Of a stretch of 64,000 bases of DNA, positions 1 through 7,552 are shown piece by piece. Location of the stretch: contig JADGDG010000015.1 of the NCBI GenBank assembly GCA_016744995.1, positions 1-64,000 of the forward strand, read 5' to 3'. Under the pieces are notes generated by a model. The model did no database searches. It had not been told where the DNA came from and saw nothing but the letters and a program-made list of their open reading frames with translations. How positions within the stretch are numbered: the first letter of the stretch is position 1; the number at the start of each line of letters is the position of its first letter. This DNA comes from Gammaproteobacteria bacterium. Its GTDB lineage: Bacteria > Pseudomonadota > Gammaproteobacteria > GRL18. The position numbers were made by a program, and so were the translations under genes.

Positions 1-1
1 T

Positions 2-1261
2 GGTAAAACCACTTACAGACAACAAATTATTAACCTGGATTTGACAAAAAAAATTGCTGACTGGGATGTTGCTGGAGGTCTGGAATTCAGACATGAAAAT
101 TATCAGATTCATCAGGGAGAAGAAACTTCTTATATTTTAGGCTCTGAGAGCAATTATGCGGGAGCACAGGGATTTCCTGGATTTCAGCCTGAGAATGAAG
201 TTAATGAAAGTAGAAGTAACATTGCTGCCTATCTTGATACAAAATATCATCTTAATGCAAAGGTGGATATTGGTCTGGCTGCACGCTACGAGAACTATAG
301 TGATTTTGGTTCCACTTTTGATGGTAAATTATCGCTGTCCTACAAACTTGCCTCAAATTTTTTGATGAGAACCAGCGCCAGTACAGGTTTTAGGGCTCCC
401 TCTTTGTCACAATCCTATTATACCGCTACAACAACGGGACGCTCAGGTAATACACTCTATCAAACTGGTACTTTTGCAGTCGATCATCCTGTTTCCATTG
501 CCTTAGGTGCAACGGATTTGGAGGCAGAAGATTCTACACATTTTACTGCTGGTTTTGTTTTTCAGCCCTCGGAAAACTTTTCATTTTCAACTGACTATTT
601 TTATACAACTATTGATGATCGTATTATGCTTATTGGTAATATCAAAGAGAGCACTTCGGCTGAGGTGAAAAATATTTTAAATAGTTATGGAGTGGGAAGG
701 GCTCGCTATTTTAGTAATGCAATCAGTACAAAAACACAGGGAATTGATCTGAGGCTCAATTACAAACATCAGTTTGCTGATAAAAGTGTGCTGAAAACTG
801 GCCTCTCTTATCATTACAATCGTACCGAGGTTAGTGACATTAATACAGCACCTTCAATTTTAGGTGAAAATGGGCAAGATCTATTAGTGGACGATTTGAC
901 GCTAACAACACTTGAATCTGGGCAACCCAGAGAGAATATTAAGCTTTATAGTCAATATCATTATAAAAATTATACTATGGTGCTTAATATAAATAAGTTT
1001 GGTCATTACAAAAGTGTTTTTGGGGCAGTAACATATGACTTTGATTCAAAGTGGACAACCGATGTTGAGCTATCTTCTCAGGTGAGTGACTGTTTTAACA
1101 TAGCAATTGGTGTTCAAAATCTATTTGATGAATATCCAGATAAATGGGATGAAACCTCAAGCTCAATAACAGGACCTGATCAGGTGATTCAATATTCTCA
1201 ATATTCACCATTTGGCTATAATGGAGCCTTTTATTATATTAGAATGGGATTGAATTTTTAG
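2..1261 (+). CDS. TonB-dependent outer-membrane receptor, C-terminal part
   Basis: The frame is open to the left window edge, so only about 419 C-terminal residues are present; the plug domain lies outside. What remains is a run of alternating polar and hydrophobic strands typical of a 22-stranded beta-barrel. It carries the family-typical GFRAPS segment about 130 residues into the fragment, a late NLFDEYP segment seen in many receptors, and a C-terminal phenylalanine (GLNF), the usual outer-membrane insertion signal. Such receptors import siderophores, cobalamin or other scarce ligands using TonB energy. The ligand cannot be told from this part. A hairpin terminator follows, so it is not cotranscribed with the cassettes to the right. 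Confidence 0.9.
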   Translation, partial: GKTTYRQQIINLDLTKKIADWDVAGGLEFRHENYQIHQGEETSYILGSESNYAGAQGFPGFQPENEVNESRSNIAAYLDTKYHLNAKVDIGLAARYENYSDFGSTFDGKLSLSYKLASNFLMRTSASTGFRAPSLSQSYYTATTTGRSGNTLYQTGTFAVDHPVSIALGATDLEAEDSTHFTAGFVFQPSENFSFSTDYFYTTIDDRIMLIGNIKESTSAEVKNILNSYGVGRARYFSNAISTKTQGIDLRLNYKHQFADKSVLKTGLSYHYNRTEVSDINTAPSILGENGQDLLVDDLTLTTLESGQPRENIKLYSQYHYKNYTMVLNINKFGHYKSVFGAVTYDFDSKWTTDVELSSQVSDCFNIAIGVQNLFDEYPDKWDETSSSITGPDQVIQYSQYSPFGYNGAFYYIRMGLNF

Positions 1262-1317
1262 GCTCTGTATTAAATAAATGTCACTGCTTATCCAGCAATG
1301 CCCGACCTTTAAATCAT

Positions 1318-1350
1318 CCTTCCCTAAAAACCAGGTAGGGTAAGGTTTTT
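1318..1350 (+). terminator. Rho-independent terminator after the TonB receptor
   Basis: The arms CCTTCCCTA and TAGGGTAAGG pair with one bulged base around a short A-rich loop and are followed at once by TTTTT. It lies about 57 bases past the receptor stop codon. Confidence 0.7.
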
Positions 1351-1431
1351 ATGGATTTCTGTGCATTAAACACAACATTCTTAATGATGATGGTGAAGTG
1401 ATAGATTTATCTTGGTATCCATTACGGTATT

Positions 1432-1727
1432 CTAAGGGAACATCACTCGACAAAATAAAATCTGTAACGCTTCAACATACTGAGTAAAAATCCAATCTTT
1501 AATTCCTGATTGTTGTGCTAAACCGGTAAAATACTGATTCAGGTTTTCTGCAGTATGTTCAAGTAATTTTAACTCAGGAATAGATTTTACATAAGTTTCC
1601 ACATGCATGACATAGCAACGTTCTGTTCCCGCCTTTATAGGTTTATTGGCCTGCTTAGAAATATATCGATTCCAAAATTTATTTTTTTATATTCTTCCAA
1701 ATGCTTCATAAAAATACTTTTATTCAT
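1432..1727 (-). pseudogene. Integron-integrase-like tyrosine recombinase, N-terminal remnant
   Basis: Reading leftward from an ATG at 1727, the first residues (MKHLEEYKK) run into a frameshift in an A-rich stretch near 1680. The next frame gives about 80 residues including RYISKQANKP, GTERCYVMHVETYVKSIPEL and DWIFTQYVEALQILF, then a stop. This resembles the N-terminal core-binding (SAM-like) domain of tyrosine recombinases, especially those labelled integron integrases. The catalytic domain with its Arg-His-Arg-Tyr residues is absent. It points away from the cassette genes, the usual intI geometry. The family call is by recognition only, so the exact subfamily is uncertain. Confidence 0.6.
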
Positions 1728-1976
1728 AAAGTTGGTAATACATAAAGAAAGTAAGTTTAGTTCTAAATTTAACAAATTACAATAGTTGTACGTTATTCAT
1801 AACAAATAAAACAAGTCACAAATTCTCAATGAATGGCAGATTTGTAAGCAAAAACTGACTTATCTCAGGTTAATATAAAGATATAATTGTTAAAATTTTA
1901 AAAAGATTAGAACGAATCTGATAAATCCATTATTCAAGAACCGATCTAATCAACTGTTGTTAGCGAGTAATATATA
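1728..1976. other. Region between integrase remnant and first cassette (attI candidate)
   Basis: No convincing gene was found in this very AT-rich stretch. Just before the first cassette ORF the sequence GTTAGCG occurs at 1959-1965. It is close to the GTTRRRY core recombination motif and sits where an attI or first-cassette junction is expected. The cassette promoter would also lie here, but no clear -35/-10 pair could be assigned. Confidence 0.35.
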
Positions 1977-2297
1977 ATGGGTGTAATAGGAAAAATATAT
2001 TTCTATCTTACAGTGAGTGAATTTGCAAAAGTCTGGAGTAATTTTATAAATCAATCGGACTTCTTAGTAAGACCAGAACCAAGAATAGGAATTAATCCAT
2101 TCACTCAAGAAGAAATTAACTTTGAGTCTCCAGAAACAACAGCAAGAGTGCAACATGACAACAAAATAATAGGTGACATTTATCTGTCAGAAGATGAATC
2201 ACCATATTTGTGGGTAGAATGTTACTCTGAAAAAGAAATTTTAACTAAAATGGCAATTGAAATTGCAGAACACATTAATTGTGATTTTAAAGAATAG
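1977..2297 (+). CDS. Hypothetical cassette protein, 106 aa
   Basis: I do not recognise this 106-residue protein. It is soluble, with no signal peptide or membrane segment. It contains an acidic C-terminal half, with FESPETTARVQHDN near the middle and a closing IAEHINCDFKE. The start codon follows an AT-rich leader with no good Shine-Dalgarno, which is common for first-position cassette genes. It lies between the putative attI region and an attC-like hairpin starting 38 bases after its stop, so I infer it is a gene cassette. The function is unknown. Confidence 0.6.
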   Translation: MGVIGKIYFYLTVSEFAKVWSNFINQSDFLVRPEPRIGINPFTQEEINFESPETTARVQHDNKIIGDIYLSEDESPYLWVECYSEKEILTKMAIEIAEHINCDFKE

Positions 2298-2335
2298 CAC
2301 AAAGTATCACAATAATTTGTTCTTAATAATGTTTG

Positions 2336-2465
2336 AACTAACCAGGATTTGGTTGGTATCAAAAGGACTCAACGATTATTAAAAAAGTGATGAAGGTTTG
2401 TGAAAGAGTTGAATTTTTAAAGTTCTCTTTCCTTGTCCTTTTGAACCAACAAACCGACGTTGAGG
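2336..2465 (+). repeat. attC-like recombination site 1 (about 130 bp)
   Basis: It runs from AACTAAC (near RYYYAAC) to GTTGAGG (near GTTRRRY). GTTGGTATCAAAAGGAC near the left pairs with GTCCTTTTGAACCAAC near the right, giving the long imperfect hairpin of an attC. It shares the string GGAC-CA-CGATTATTAAAA with the sites at 3772 and 4879, so the three are homologous. Confidence 0.65.
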
Positions 2466-2707
2466 CTGTAGTATTACTCAAAACTAGTGATTTTTGATTA
2501 AAATTACAAAAAATGCACTTATTTGTGACGTAAGCAGAAATGTGTTGGTAACCTATATATGTAGTATATAGATAATTATAAGTCAAATATGACGTTATGT
2601 TAGTTTTTTGAAAAAGTGGGGTAAAAAATGGTAAAACCGAGTTATTCTACACCCTCGTTGGCTATCATAACTACCTATAAACGATTTAATTTTAAAAAGG
2701 AACTTTT
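2466..2707 (+). other. Gene-poor stretch, possible decayed cassette
   Basis: No convincing reading frame was found. GTTATGT at 2594-2600 could be a weak core site, and CTATATA/TATATAG pairs just before it, so this may be an ORF-less or decayed cassette. The end of the stretch carries AAAAAGGA, a good ribosome-binding site for the gene starting at 2708. Confidence 0.3.
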
Positions 2708-3325
2708 ATGAATATATTAAAAAAAATTATCTTTCTTGTAATGCTGATTTCATTTGATGCTTATGCAATTCAAGAATATTACATTGAAATTGATAATCAA
2801 AAATTTGATATTGTTGAAGGTGAAAGCAGGAAAATAAAACTAAATAGTGGTAATTCAATTGATGTTAAATTAATAAGAAAATATGAAAAAATTAAAGGAA
2901 AAGTTATTTCATTTATGCCACTTACTGATTATGAAATGAAAAAACAAAGCACAAGTGATTCCAATCAATATATGTTTATAAATTCATTTGGACGTGGAGT
3001 GCTAGTTATTGAAATGATAAATGTGAGTTTTGATGCTTTAGAAAGTCAAGCAGTAAAAACTATATCAGAAAAAATGATTAATAAGCATAAATTACTTGGG
3101 TATAAGATTGTTACAGAAAAAAAGATTTTTACTACAAAGTCAGGGCTAGAATATCAAGTTTTAAAGCATAACTTTAAATCAGATATTGGAAGTGTATCTA
3201 GAGATATTTATTATAGTAACTCTAATGTTGGTGCTTTTATGATTATGCTAATGTCTGATAATAAGGCTTCAAATATAATTAATAAAAAATTAAAAGATTT
3301 ATTATCGACAGTCACTATTTTATAA
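2708..3325 (+). CDS. Hypothetical secreted cassette protein, 205 aa
   Basis: I do not recognise this protein by name. Residues 1-20 form a clear Sec signal peptide (MNILKKIIFLVMLISFDAYA), so the mature protein of about 185 residues is probably periplasmic or lipid-free secreted. The mature part has two blocks: a beta-rich N-terminal half, then a segment with helix followed by YQVLKHNF and a C-terminal helix with paired lysines. The second block resembles in layout the protein at 3927, suggesting a shared fold. AAGGA lies 8 bases before the ATG. It sits in the cassette array and is read in the same direction as its neighbours. Confidence 0.65.
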   Translation: MNILKKIIFLVMLISFDAYAIQEYYIEIDNQKFDIVEGESRKIKLNSGNSIDVKLIRKYEKIKGKVISFMPLTDYEMKKQSTSDSNQYMFINSFGRGVLVIEMINVSFDALESQAVKTISEKMINKHKLLGYKIVTEKKIFTTKSGLEYQVLKHNFKSDIGSVSRDIYYSNSNVGAFMIMLMSDNKASNIINKKLKDLLSTVTIL

Positions 3326-3348
3326 TAATTACAATATAATCTTAAAAT

Positions 3349-3383
3349 TAGCCAACCAGTGCCCATTGAAGCGATTGTTATAT
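3349..3383 (+). repeat. Truncated attC-like site (right arm only)
   Basis: CCAGTGCCCATTGAA followed by GTTATAT (3377-3383) matches the right end of the site at 4879-5006, which reads TGTGCCCATTGAA then ATTATAT. The matching left arm is missing, so this looks like a deletion relic between two cassettes. Confidence 0.45.
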
Positions 3384-3400
3384 CAAATGAAAATACATAC

Positions 3401-3766
3401 ATGGGAATAGCAAAAAAACGAAAACGAAAAATTATTGTAAATGATTCGGAGTTTTACTGGTATGTAGCAGAAGATTATGAATCATTAGATTTAGGTACAA
3501 TCCATGCCTTAACTATAGCATCTGATGATAAGAAATTTATTGTTAAATATCCAGTTCAACAAAAAAATGGTACTCACAGATTTTTGATTGTTTTGGGCAA
3601 GAAATTTGGTGGTACAGGTAAATGGGGAGATAGTTGGCAACGGGTTAAATGTCCCATCTGGGAGGTTTCAGAATGTATTTCCCCTAAAATTGTTAGAGAA
3701 ATAATATTGTGGTCTTTATCTAAAAAAGAAATTATATTTGTTGATTATAAAGGCAGTTTAATTTAA
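3401..3766 (+). CDS. Hypothetical cassette protein, 121 aa
   Basis: This is a small soluble, basic protein that I do not recognise. It begins MGIAKKRKRKIIV and contains FYWYVAEDYE, LTIASDDKKFIVKYPV and a late PIWEVSECISP. The beta-strand-rich pattern and terminal IIFVDYKGSLI suggest a compact alpha/beta domain. An upstream GTG at 3359 would also keep the frame open, but that start would lie inside the attC relic, so the ATG at 3401 is preferred. An attC-like hairpin begins 6 bases after the stop, which is typical of integron cassettes. No function is proposed. Confidence 0.6.
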   Translation: MGIAKKRKRKIIVNDSEFYWYVAEDYESLDLGTIHALTIASDDKKFIVKYPVQQKNGTHRFLIVLGKKFGGTGKWGDSWQRVKCPIWEVSECISPKIVREIILWSLSKKEIIFVDYKGSLI

Positions 3767-3771
3767 ATGAA

Positions 3772-3899
3772 ATATAACCAGGTGTCGAAGTGTATCACAG
3801 GGACCCAGCGATTATTAAAATTCTGGAGAGTAACGAGAGATTTTCCTTTTTCAATATCTTCTCTGGAAGTCCCTGTGAAAACTGAACATAACGTTAGAC
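3772..3899 (+). repeat. attC-like recombination site 2 (128 bp)
   Basis: The right core GTTAGAC at 3893-3899 fits GTTRRRY exactly; the left core ATATAAC is close to RYYYAAC. TATCACAGGGAC on the left pairs with GTCCCTGTGA on the right, and an inner pair involves CTGGAGAG and CTTCTCTGG. Length and internal strings match the site at 4879. Confidence 0.75.
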
Positions 3900-3926
3900 C
3901 ACATAAAACAACGAGAGCATATTATT

Positions 3927-4844
3927 TTGAATAAGATTATTTTTTTATTATGTATCCTACTATTTTCTTTTAATTTATCGGCATCTGAAAGAGTTTCAGG
4001 AACACAAATTACTATTGAACCACCTAAATTCCTTGAGCCTTCAACACAGTTTCCAGGATATATTGATGCTGAATATGGTACTTCTATTATGGTGACAGAA
4101 ATACCAGGCTCAATTACGGAGGTTTCAAAAGGCATGGAACCAAAAGTTCTAATGAGTCAAGGTGCCACATTTTTAAGTTCAGAAAATATAAAGTTAGGTA
4201 AAATCAATGCAAAATTGATAAAGTTTAGCCAACCTGCTTACGATACTGAATTTGTCAAGTGGGCAGTATTATTTGGAAATCAAACTAAGTCAGTACTTGT
4301 TGCTGCCTCATTCCAAAAAGAATTATCCGAGTCATTATCTGAAAAACTAAAGAAGTCTCTTTTGACTGTTCGGTGGGTTCAAGATTACAAAGTTGACTTA
4401 TATGAAGGTTTGATATTTCGCATAAAAGAAAATGATAAATTAAAAGTTGCAAAAAAAATAAATAATGCTCTATTATTAACTTCTGATGGTGTATTTCCAA
4501 TTACAAATAAGAATGCTCCTTATTCAATTATAGCCCCATCATATTCAACTACATATGATATACATGATTATAAAAAAGATGCTAAAGAAAGATTATTACA
4601 AACAAAAGAGTTTTCAGGAATTGAAATAATAGAGCAGCGTGAAACAGAAATTAACGGTCTAGAAGCTCAAGTTTTGTTAGCAAAAGGTGTAGATAATAAG
4701 ACTAAAACTACAAAATTTATTCACTTCTCAATCTTATACGCAGGAAAAAGTTACTATATCATTCAATCAACATCAGAATTGAACGAAAGATCTGATATTG
4801 AAAATTATTTTGATAAACTTTTAAATAGCTTTATTGAAGTTTAA
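3927..4844 (+). CDS. Hypothetical secreted cassette protein, 305 aa
   Basis: Residues 1-20 form a signal peptide (MNKIIFLLCILLFSFNLSAS with the cleavage region near ASE), so the product is exported. The mature part seems to hold two similar domains of about 130-140 residues. Each starts with a PPKF- or APSY-type strand, has a conserved middle with EIPGSI or a YDIHDYKKD-type helix, and ends in a helix such as SEKLKKSLLTVRW or ENYFDKLLNSF. The start is TTG at 3927; no ATG is available near the signal peptide. It is flanked on both sides by attC-like sites, so it is a cassette gene. The fold may be like PsbP/DUF1795 proteins, but that is a guess. Confidence 0.6.
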   Translation: MNKIIFLLCILLFSFNLSASERVSGTQITIEPPKFLEPSTQFPGYIDAEYGTSIMVTEIPGSITEVSKGMEPKVLMSQGATFLSSENIKLGKINAKLIKFSQPAYDTEFVKWAVLFGNQTKSVLVAASFQKELSESLSEKLKKSLLTVRWVQDYKVDLYEGLIFRIKENDKLKVAKKINNALLLTSDGVFPITNKNAPYSIIAPSYSTTYDIHDYKKDAKERLLQTKEFSGIEIIEQRETEINGLEAQVLLAKGVDNKTKTTKFIHFSILYAGKSYYIIQSTSELNERSDIENYFDKLLNSFIEV

Positions 4845-4878
4845 AATTGAATTAATGACTCTAGAAAATAAACGCATT

Positions 4879-5006
4879 GCCTAACGAAAAATTTGCAATG
4901 GTTCACAGGGACTTAGCGATTTTAAAAAAATAAACCGAGTGGTTTGATTGATTTTTTTTAACAACGTCTTTCCATTTCCCTGTGCCCATTGAAATAAACA
5001 TTATAT
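4879..5006 (+). repeat. attC-like recombination site 3 (128 bp)
   Basis: It starts with GCCTAAC, a perfect RYYYAAC core, and ends at ATTATAT, one base off GTTRRRY-type cores. CAATGGTTCACAGGGA pairs with TCCCTGTGCCCATTG across a central loop. It is the same length as the site at 3772 and shares CACAGGGAC-AGCGATT with it. Confidence 0.7.
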
Positions 5007-5029
5007 TGCGATTCATTTAGTGAGGTACT

Positions 5030-5719
5030 ATGAAAACAATCGGTCTTTTAGGTGGTATGAGTTGGGAAAGTACCGTTGGGTATTATCAAGCAATTAACAA
5101 AGGTATTAAAGAATCTCTTGGTGGTTTACATTCTGCTAAAATCGCTATGTATAGTGTTGATTTTGATCCGATTGAGAAGTTACAACACAATGGAGATTGG
5201 GAAGGTACTGCAAAAATACTTTGTGAAGCCGCTGTCAATGTACAACTTGCCGGTGCTGACTTTTTACTTATCTGTACAAATACTATGCATAAAGTAGCCC
5301 CTCAAATAGAAAAAGCTATTAATATTCCTCTACTTCATGTTGCCGATGCAACAGCAGAAATTCTTGCAAAAAAAGGAATTAAAACAGTAGGATTGTTGGG
5401 AACAGCTTTTACAATGGAACAAGACTTTTATAAGGGGCGTCTAGAGGAAAAGTACGGCTTAACTGTTTTGGTTCCAAATGAAAACGATAGAATAATTGTT
5501 CATAATGTTATCTATAAAGAACTTTGTTTAGGAAATTCACTCCCAGCCTCAAAAACTGAATACTTACGAATCATTGAATCATTAGCAAATCAAGGAGCTG
5601 AGGCTGTGATACTTGGTTGTACTGAAATAGGCATGTTAGTTGCTCAAAGCGATACTGAAATAACTCTTTTAGACACTACATATATTCATGCTGAGAAAGC
5701 TGTTGAGTGGGCAATATAA
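5030..5719 (+). CDS. Aspartate/glutamate racemase family protein
   Basis: This is a cytosolic, cofactor-independent amino-acid racemase of the Asp/Glu/hydantoin racemase superfamily (YgeA-like). At 229 residues it has the usual family length. It opens with the hallmark IGLLGGMSWEST. The two catalytic cysteines lie in LLICTNTMHK (about residue 83) and ILGCTEIGML (about residue 194), placed symmetrically in the two pseudo-repeats as expected for a two-base mechanism. GAGG sits 7 bases before the ATG. The gene lies between attC-like sites 3 and 4, so it looks like a gene cassette; the second site even overlaps its stop codon. The substrate, probably aspartate or glutamate, cannot be set from sequence. 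Confidence 0.85.
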   Translation: MKTIGLLGGMSWESTVGYYQAINKGIKESLGGLHSAKIAMYSVDFDPIEKLQHNGDWEGTAKILCEAAVNVQLAGADFLLICTNTMHKVAPQIEKAINIPLLHVADATAEILAKKGIKTVGLLGTAFTMEQDFYKGRLEEKYGLTVLVPNENDRIIVHNVIYKELCLGNSLPASKTEYLRIIESLANQGAEAVILGCTEIGMLVAQSDTEITLLDTTYIHAEKAVEWAI

Positions 5720-5811
5720 CAAAGCAAATCAATCAGACGCATTTATGGCTGTCATTTTTTTGCTAAAAAAGACAGCAAAAACACTATGCGATGTTGTTTG
5801 CGGCGTTAAGG
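5714..5811 (+). repeat. attC-like recombination site 4 (98 bp, different subfamily)
   Basis: The left core ATATAAC overlaps the racemase stop; the right end reads GCGTTAAGGC. AGACGCAT/ATGCGATG and GGCTGTC/GACAGC pair as stem segments. It is shorter than, and unlike, the 128-bp sites but matches the general layout of attCs with a GCGTTAAGGC-type end. Confidence 0.6.
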
Positions 5812-5866
5812 CTCAGAAATAAAATGCAAGATTTAAATAAATTACAATATACTACAGGATAGACAT

Positions 5867-5925
5867 ATTTGCATTCCAGTATAGAGCAGACAAAACCTAA
5901 AATAAATTCTGTCTGGAATACAAAT
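5867..5925. repeat. REP-like palindrome upstream of the RAYT fragment
   Basis: ATTTGCATTCCAG and CTGGAATACAAAT pair with one mismatch, and an inner CAGAC/GTCTG continues the structure. Small palindromes of this kind often flank RAYT genes; a RAYT start lies 65 bases downstream. Confidence 0.4.
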
Positions 5926-5989
5926 TATTTGATTATCTTACAAACAAAGAATATACTCTGTTTCCATTATGATTAAACGGAATTAATCA

Positions 5990-6082
5990 ATGCCAATCCC
6001 AAAAAAACAACAAATCAGCCTTTCTGATACTCCTTTTTATCACTGTATTTCTCGCTGTGTTCGACGCACATTTTGTCCTTAA
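5990..6082 (+). pseudogene. REP-associated tyrosine transposase (RAYT), N-terminal fragment
   Basis: The 30-residue frame begins MPIPKKQQISLSDTPFYHC and continues ISRCVRRTF, the conserved N-terminus of IS200-like RAYT proteins (Y1 transposase family). The frame ends where R1 copy 1 begins nearby. The HUH motif and catalytic tyrosine are missing, so the gene is dead. It was probably cut by insertion of, or recombination at, the R1 repeat. Confidence 0.7.
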
Positions 6083-6107
6083 TCACATTTGATTTTGCTC
6101 TTTATTT

Positions 6108-6372
6108 TTCTTTGCTTTTGGACAACACCAGTGAGGACAACTGAGGTAGGAGAGTGTGCGCGAGACTGGTTCGTCTAACTGGGGTGTCAGAAAACATGGA
6201 CGTTTTCTGTCAAGCGACCCATGGACGGGCTTGCAGCGTCCCCAGTTAGACGAACCAGTCTCACGTGCAATCGGCAGGCTCAGCACTTCGTCTGAACGCC
6301 CCACCTTCTTTTGATTTTCGAACAACCAATGAAATCCACCCTGGAAGAAGCACCCTTGGGGTGTTGCTATGA
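6108..6372 (+). repeat. R1 dispersed palindromic repeat, copy 1
   Basis: The core is a large hairpin whose 22-bp perfect arms contain TGGTTCGTCTAACTGGGG and its complement, separated by about 58 bases that hold a smaller palindrome (CAGAAAACATGGACGTTTTCTG type). Conserved flanks run from CTTTGCTTTTGGACAACACC to a segment ending near TTGGGGTGTTGC. Other copies lie at 45345, 49660 and 53216. The minus-strand frame across it is shared by copies 1 and 4 but reads through the palindrome, so it is not taken as a gene. Confidence 0.85.
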
Positions 6373-6406
6373 TCGTAAAACTACAACTGTGAGCCTATGC
6401 ATAAAT

Positions 6407-7552
6407 CTATAGTTCATAAATATCATTAAGAATTTTTTTTGTCCGAATCGTCCAGGTATGTTTTTCCAAAATTTCCTGAGCTGCAGATTTGCTGATTTTA
6501 TCCCTTAGCTCCTTATTATTTAACCAATCTTTTATCTCTTCATCGTTGTTTTCATTTATAGGAAGATAGTGCTCATAAGGTTCAAAAAATGTATCTATAT
6601 TTCCAAAATAATTTTTTTTAGAGGTATTATTAAAAGCCAGAACACCGCCAGATGCCATACAATCAAATAATCTAAAATTAAGTCCGAGTCCATCATGCAG
6701 GTTAATTTTACTTGTCTGGTAGATCCTACGTATTTCATTACTATTTGAAACATAGTGATGATAATAATTTTTGAACTGAGACCAATCCTGCCAGTTATTT
6801 GAGCCATATAAATGAAGGTTATTTGAGTGTTTGAGTGCCAGATTAGCTAAATCCAGACGATTTAAAAGGCGGAATGTTCGTATAGTGATATCATAACGTA
6901 AGGTTTGGTCGGCTATTTCAACCTCTTTGTTTAGTGTTTTCTTTATTATTTGAGATGAGAGATCTTTTTTGCCTCCGGTTTTTATGTCTTTCATGATAAA
7001 TTGTCTATTCTTCAATTTAGATATTTTTTTAAAAAAATCTGAAAAAACATGTTGTTGATCTTCTGAGTGAAATAGGGGGCGATTGAGTTCTTCCTCAGTC
7101 CAGGGTTTTGGAATATGGCCTAAAAAAGAAAAATCACATTTGTGTGTATGATTTTGATGATAATAGGAGTGACTTGATGTCCCCGGTGGTAACCAGTCAA
7201 CCATATGAGTTGCATCGGGTTGATAATTTTTAGACCATGAGGATACAATATAGTAAGTGATCTCACTGCTTTGAAAGTAACTGGGATTGTGTCCGGGGAG
7301 ATCAACTATCCAGGCAATATGTTTAACTTCTTTGGGTAAAAAAGGAATTTCATGGCGGCTTCGGTTCATTTCAAATAAAACATCAGGTTGGTATTGATTA
7401 CAAAACTCAAGCAGTGAATCTTTATCTAATAATTCACAAAAGGTTATGACTTCTGCACCATTTTCTTCAAAACCACGTTTCATTCCGAATAATACAGACA
7501 TATAAAACGAATTGGTTCTGGGCATACAAACTGCAATTTTTAACTTTTTCAA
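6407..7552 (-). CDS. CgeB-like glycosyltransferase, probably for flagellin sugar
   Basis: This 381-residue cytosolic protein has a GT-B layout. Residues 1-120 form the first Rossmann-like half (KIAVCMPRTNSFYMSVLFGM near the start, VLFEMNRSRHEIPF, IAWIVDLPG). The C-terminal half has LHLYGSNNW, then INLHDGLGLNFRLFDCMASGG and a final HTWTIRTKKILN helix, as in the glycosyltransferase family 1-like domain of CgeB proteins. It overlaps the 7549-8895 gene by 4 bases, so the two are translationally coupled. With the neighbouring radical SAM, NeuA/NeuB and Maf genes it most likely decorates flagellin or another surface structure. Donor and acceptor are unknown. Confidence 0.75.
   Translation of the reverse strand: MKKLKIAVCMPRTNSFYMSVLFGMKRGFEENGAEVITFCELLDKDSLLEFCNQYQPDVLFEMNRSRHEIPFLPKEVKHIAWIVDLPGHNPSYFQSSEITYYIVSSWSKNYQPDATHMVDWLPPGTSSHSYYHQNHTHKCDFSFLGHIPKPWTEEELNRPLFHSEDQQHVFSDFFKKISKLKNRQFIMKDIKTGGKKDLSSQIIKKTLNKEVEIADQTLRYDITIRTFRLLNRLDLANLALKHSNNLHLYGSNNWQDWSQFKNYYHHYVSNSNEIRRIYQTSKINLHDGLGLNFRLFDCMASGGVLAFNNTSKKNYFGNIDTFFEPYEHYLPINENNDEEIKDWLNNKELRDKISKSAAQEILEKHTWTIRTKKILNDIYEL

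Noticed and set aside
1603..1785. Plus-strand frame of 60 codons
   Set aside because: It lies antisense to the integrase remnant, and the minus-strand reading gives recognisable protein.
6083..6325. Minus-strand frame of 80 codons, repeated near 53191-53418
   Set aside because: It runs through the R1 palindrome and is alike only because R1 is repeated; no ribosome-binding site or protein features.
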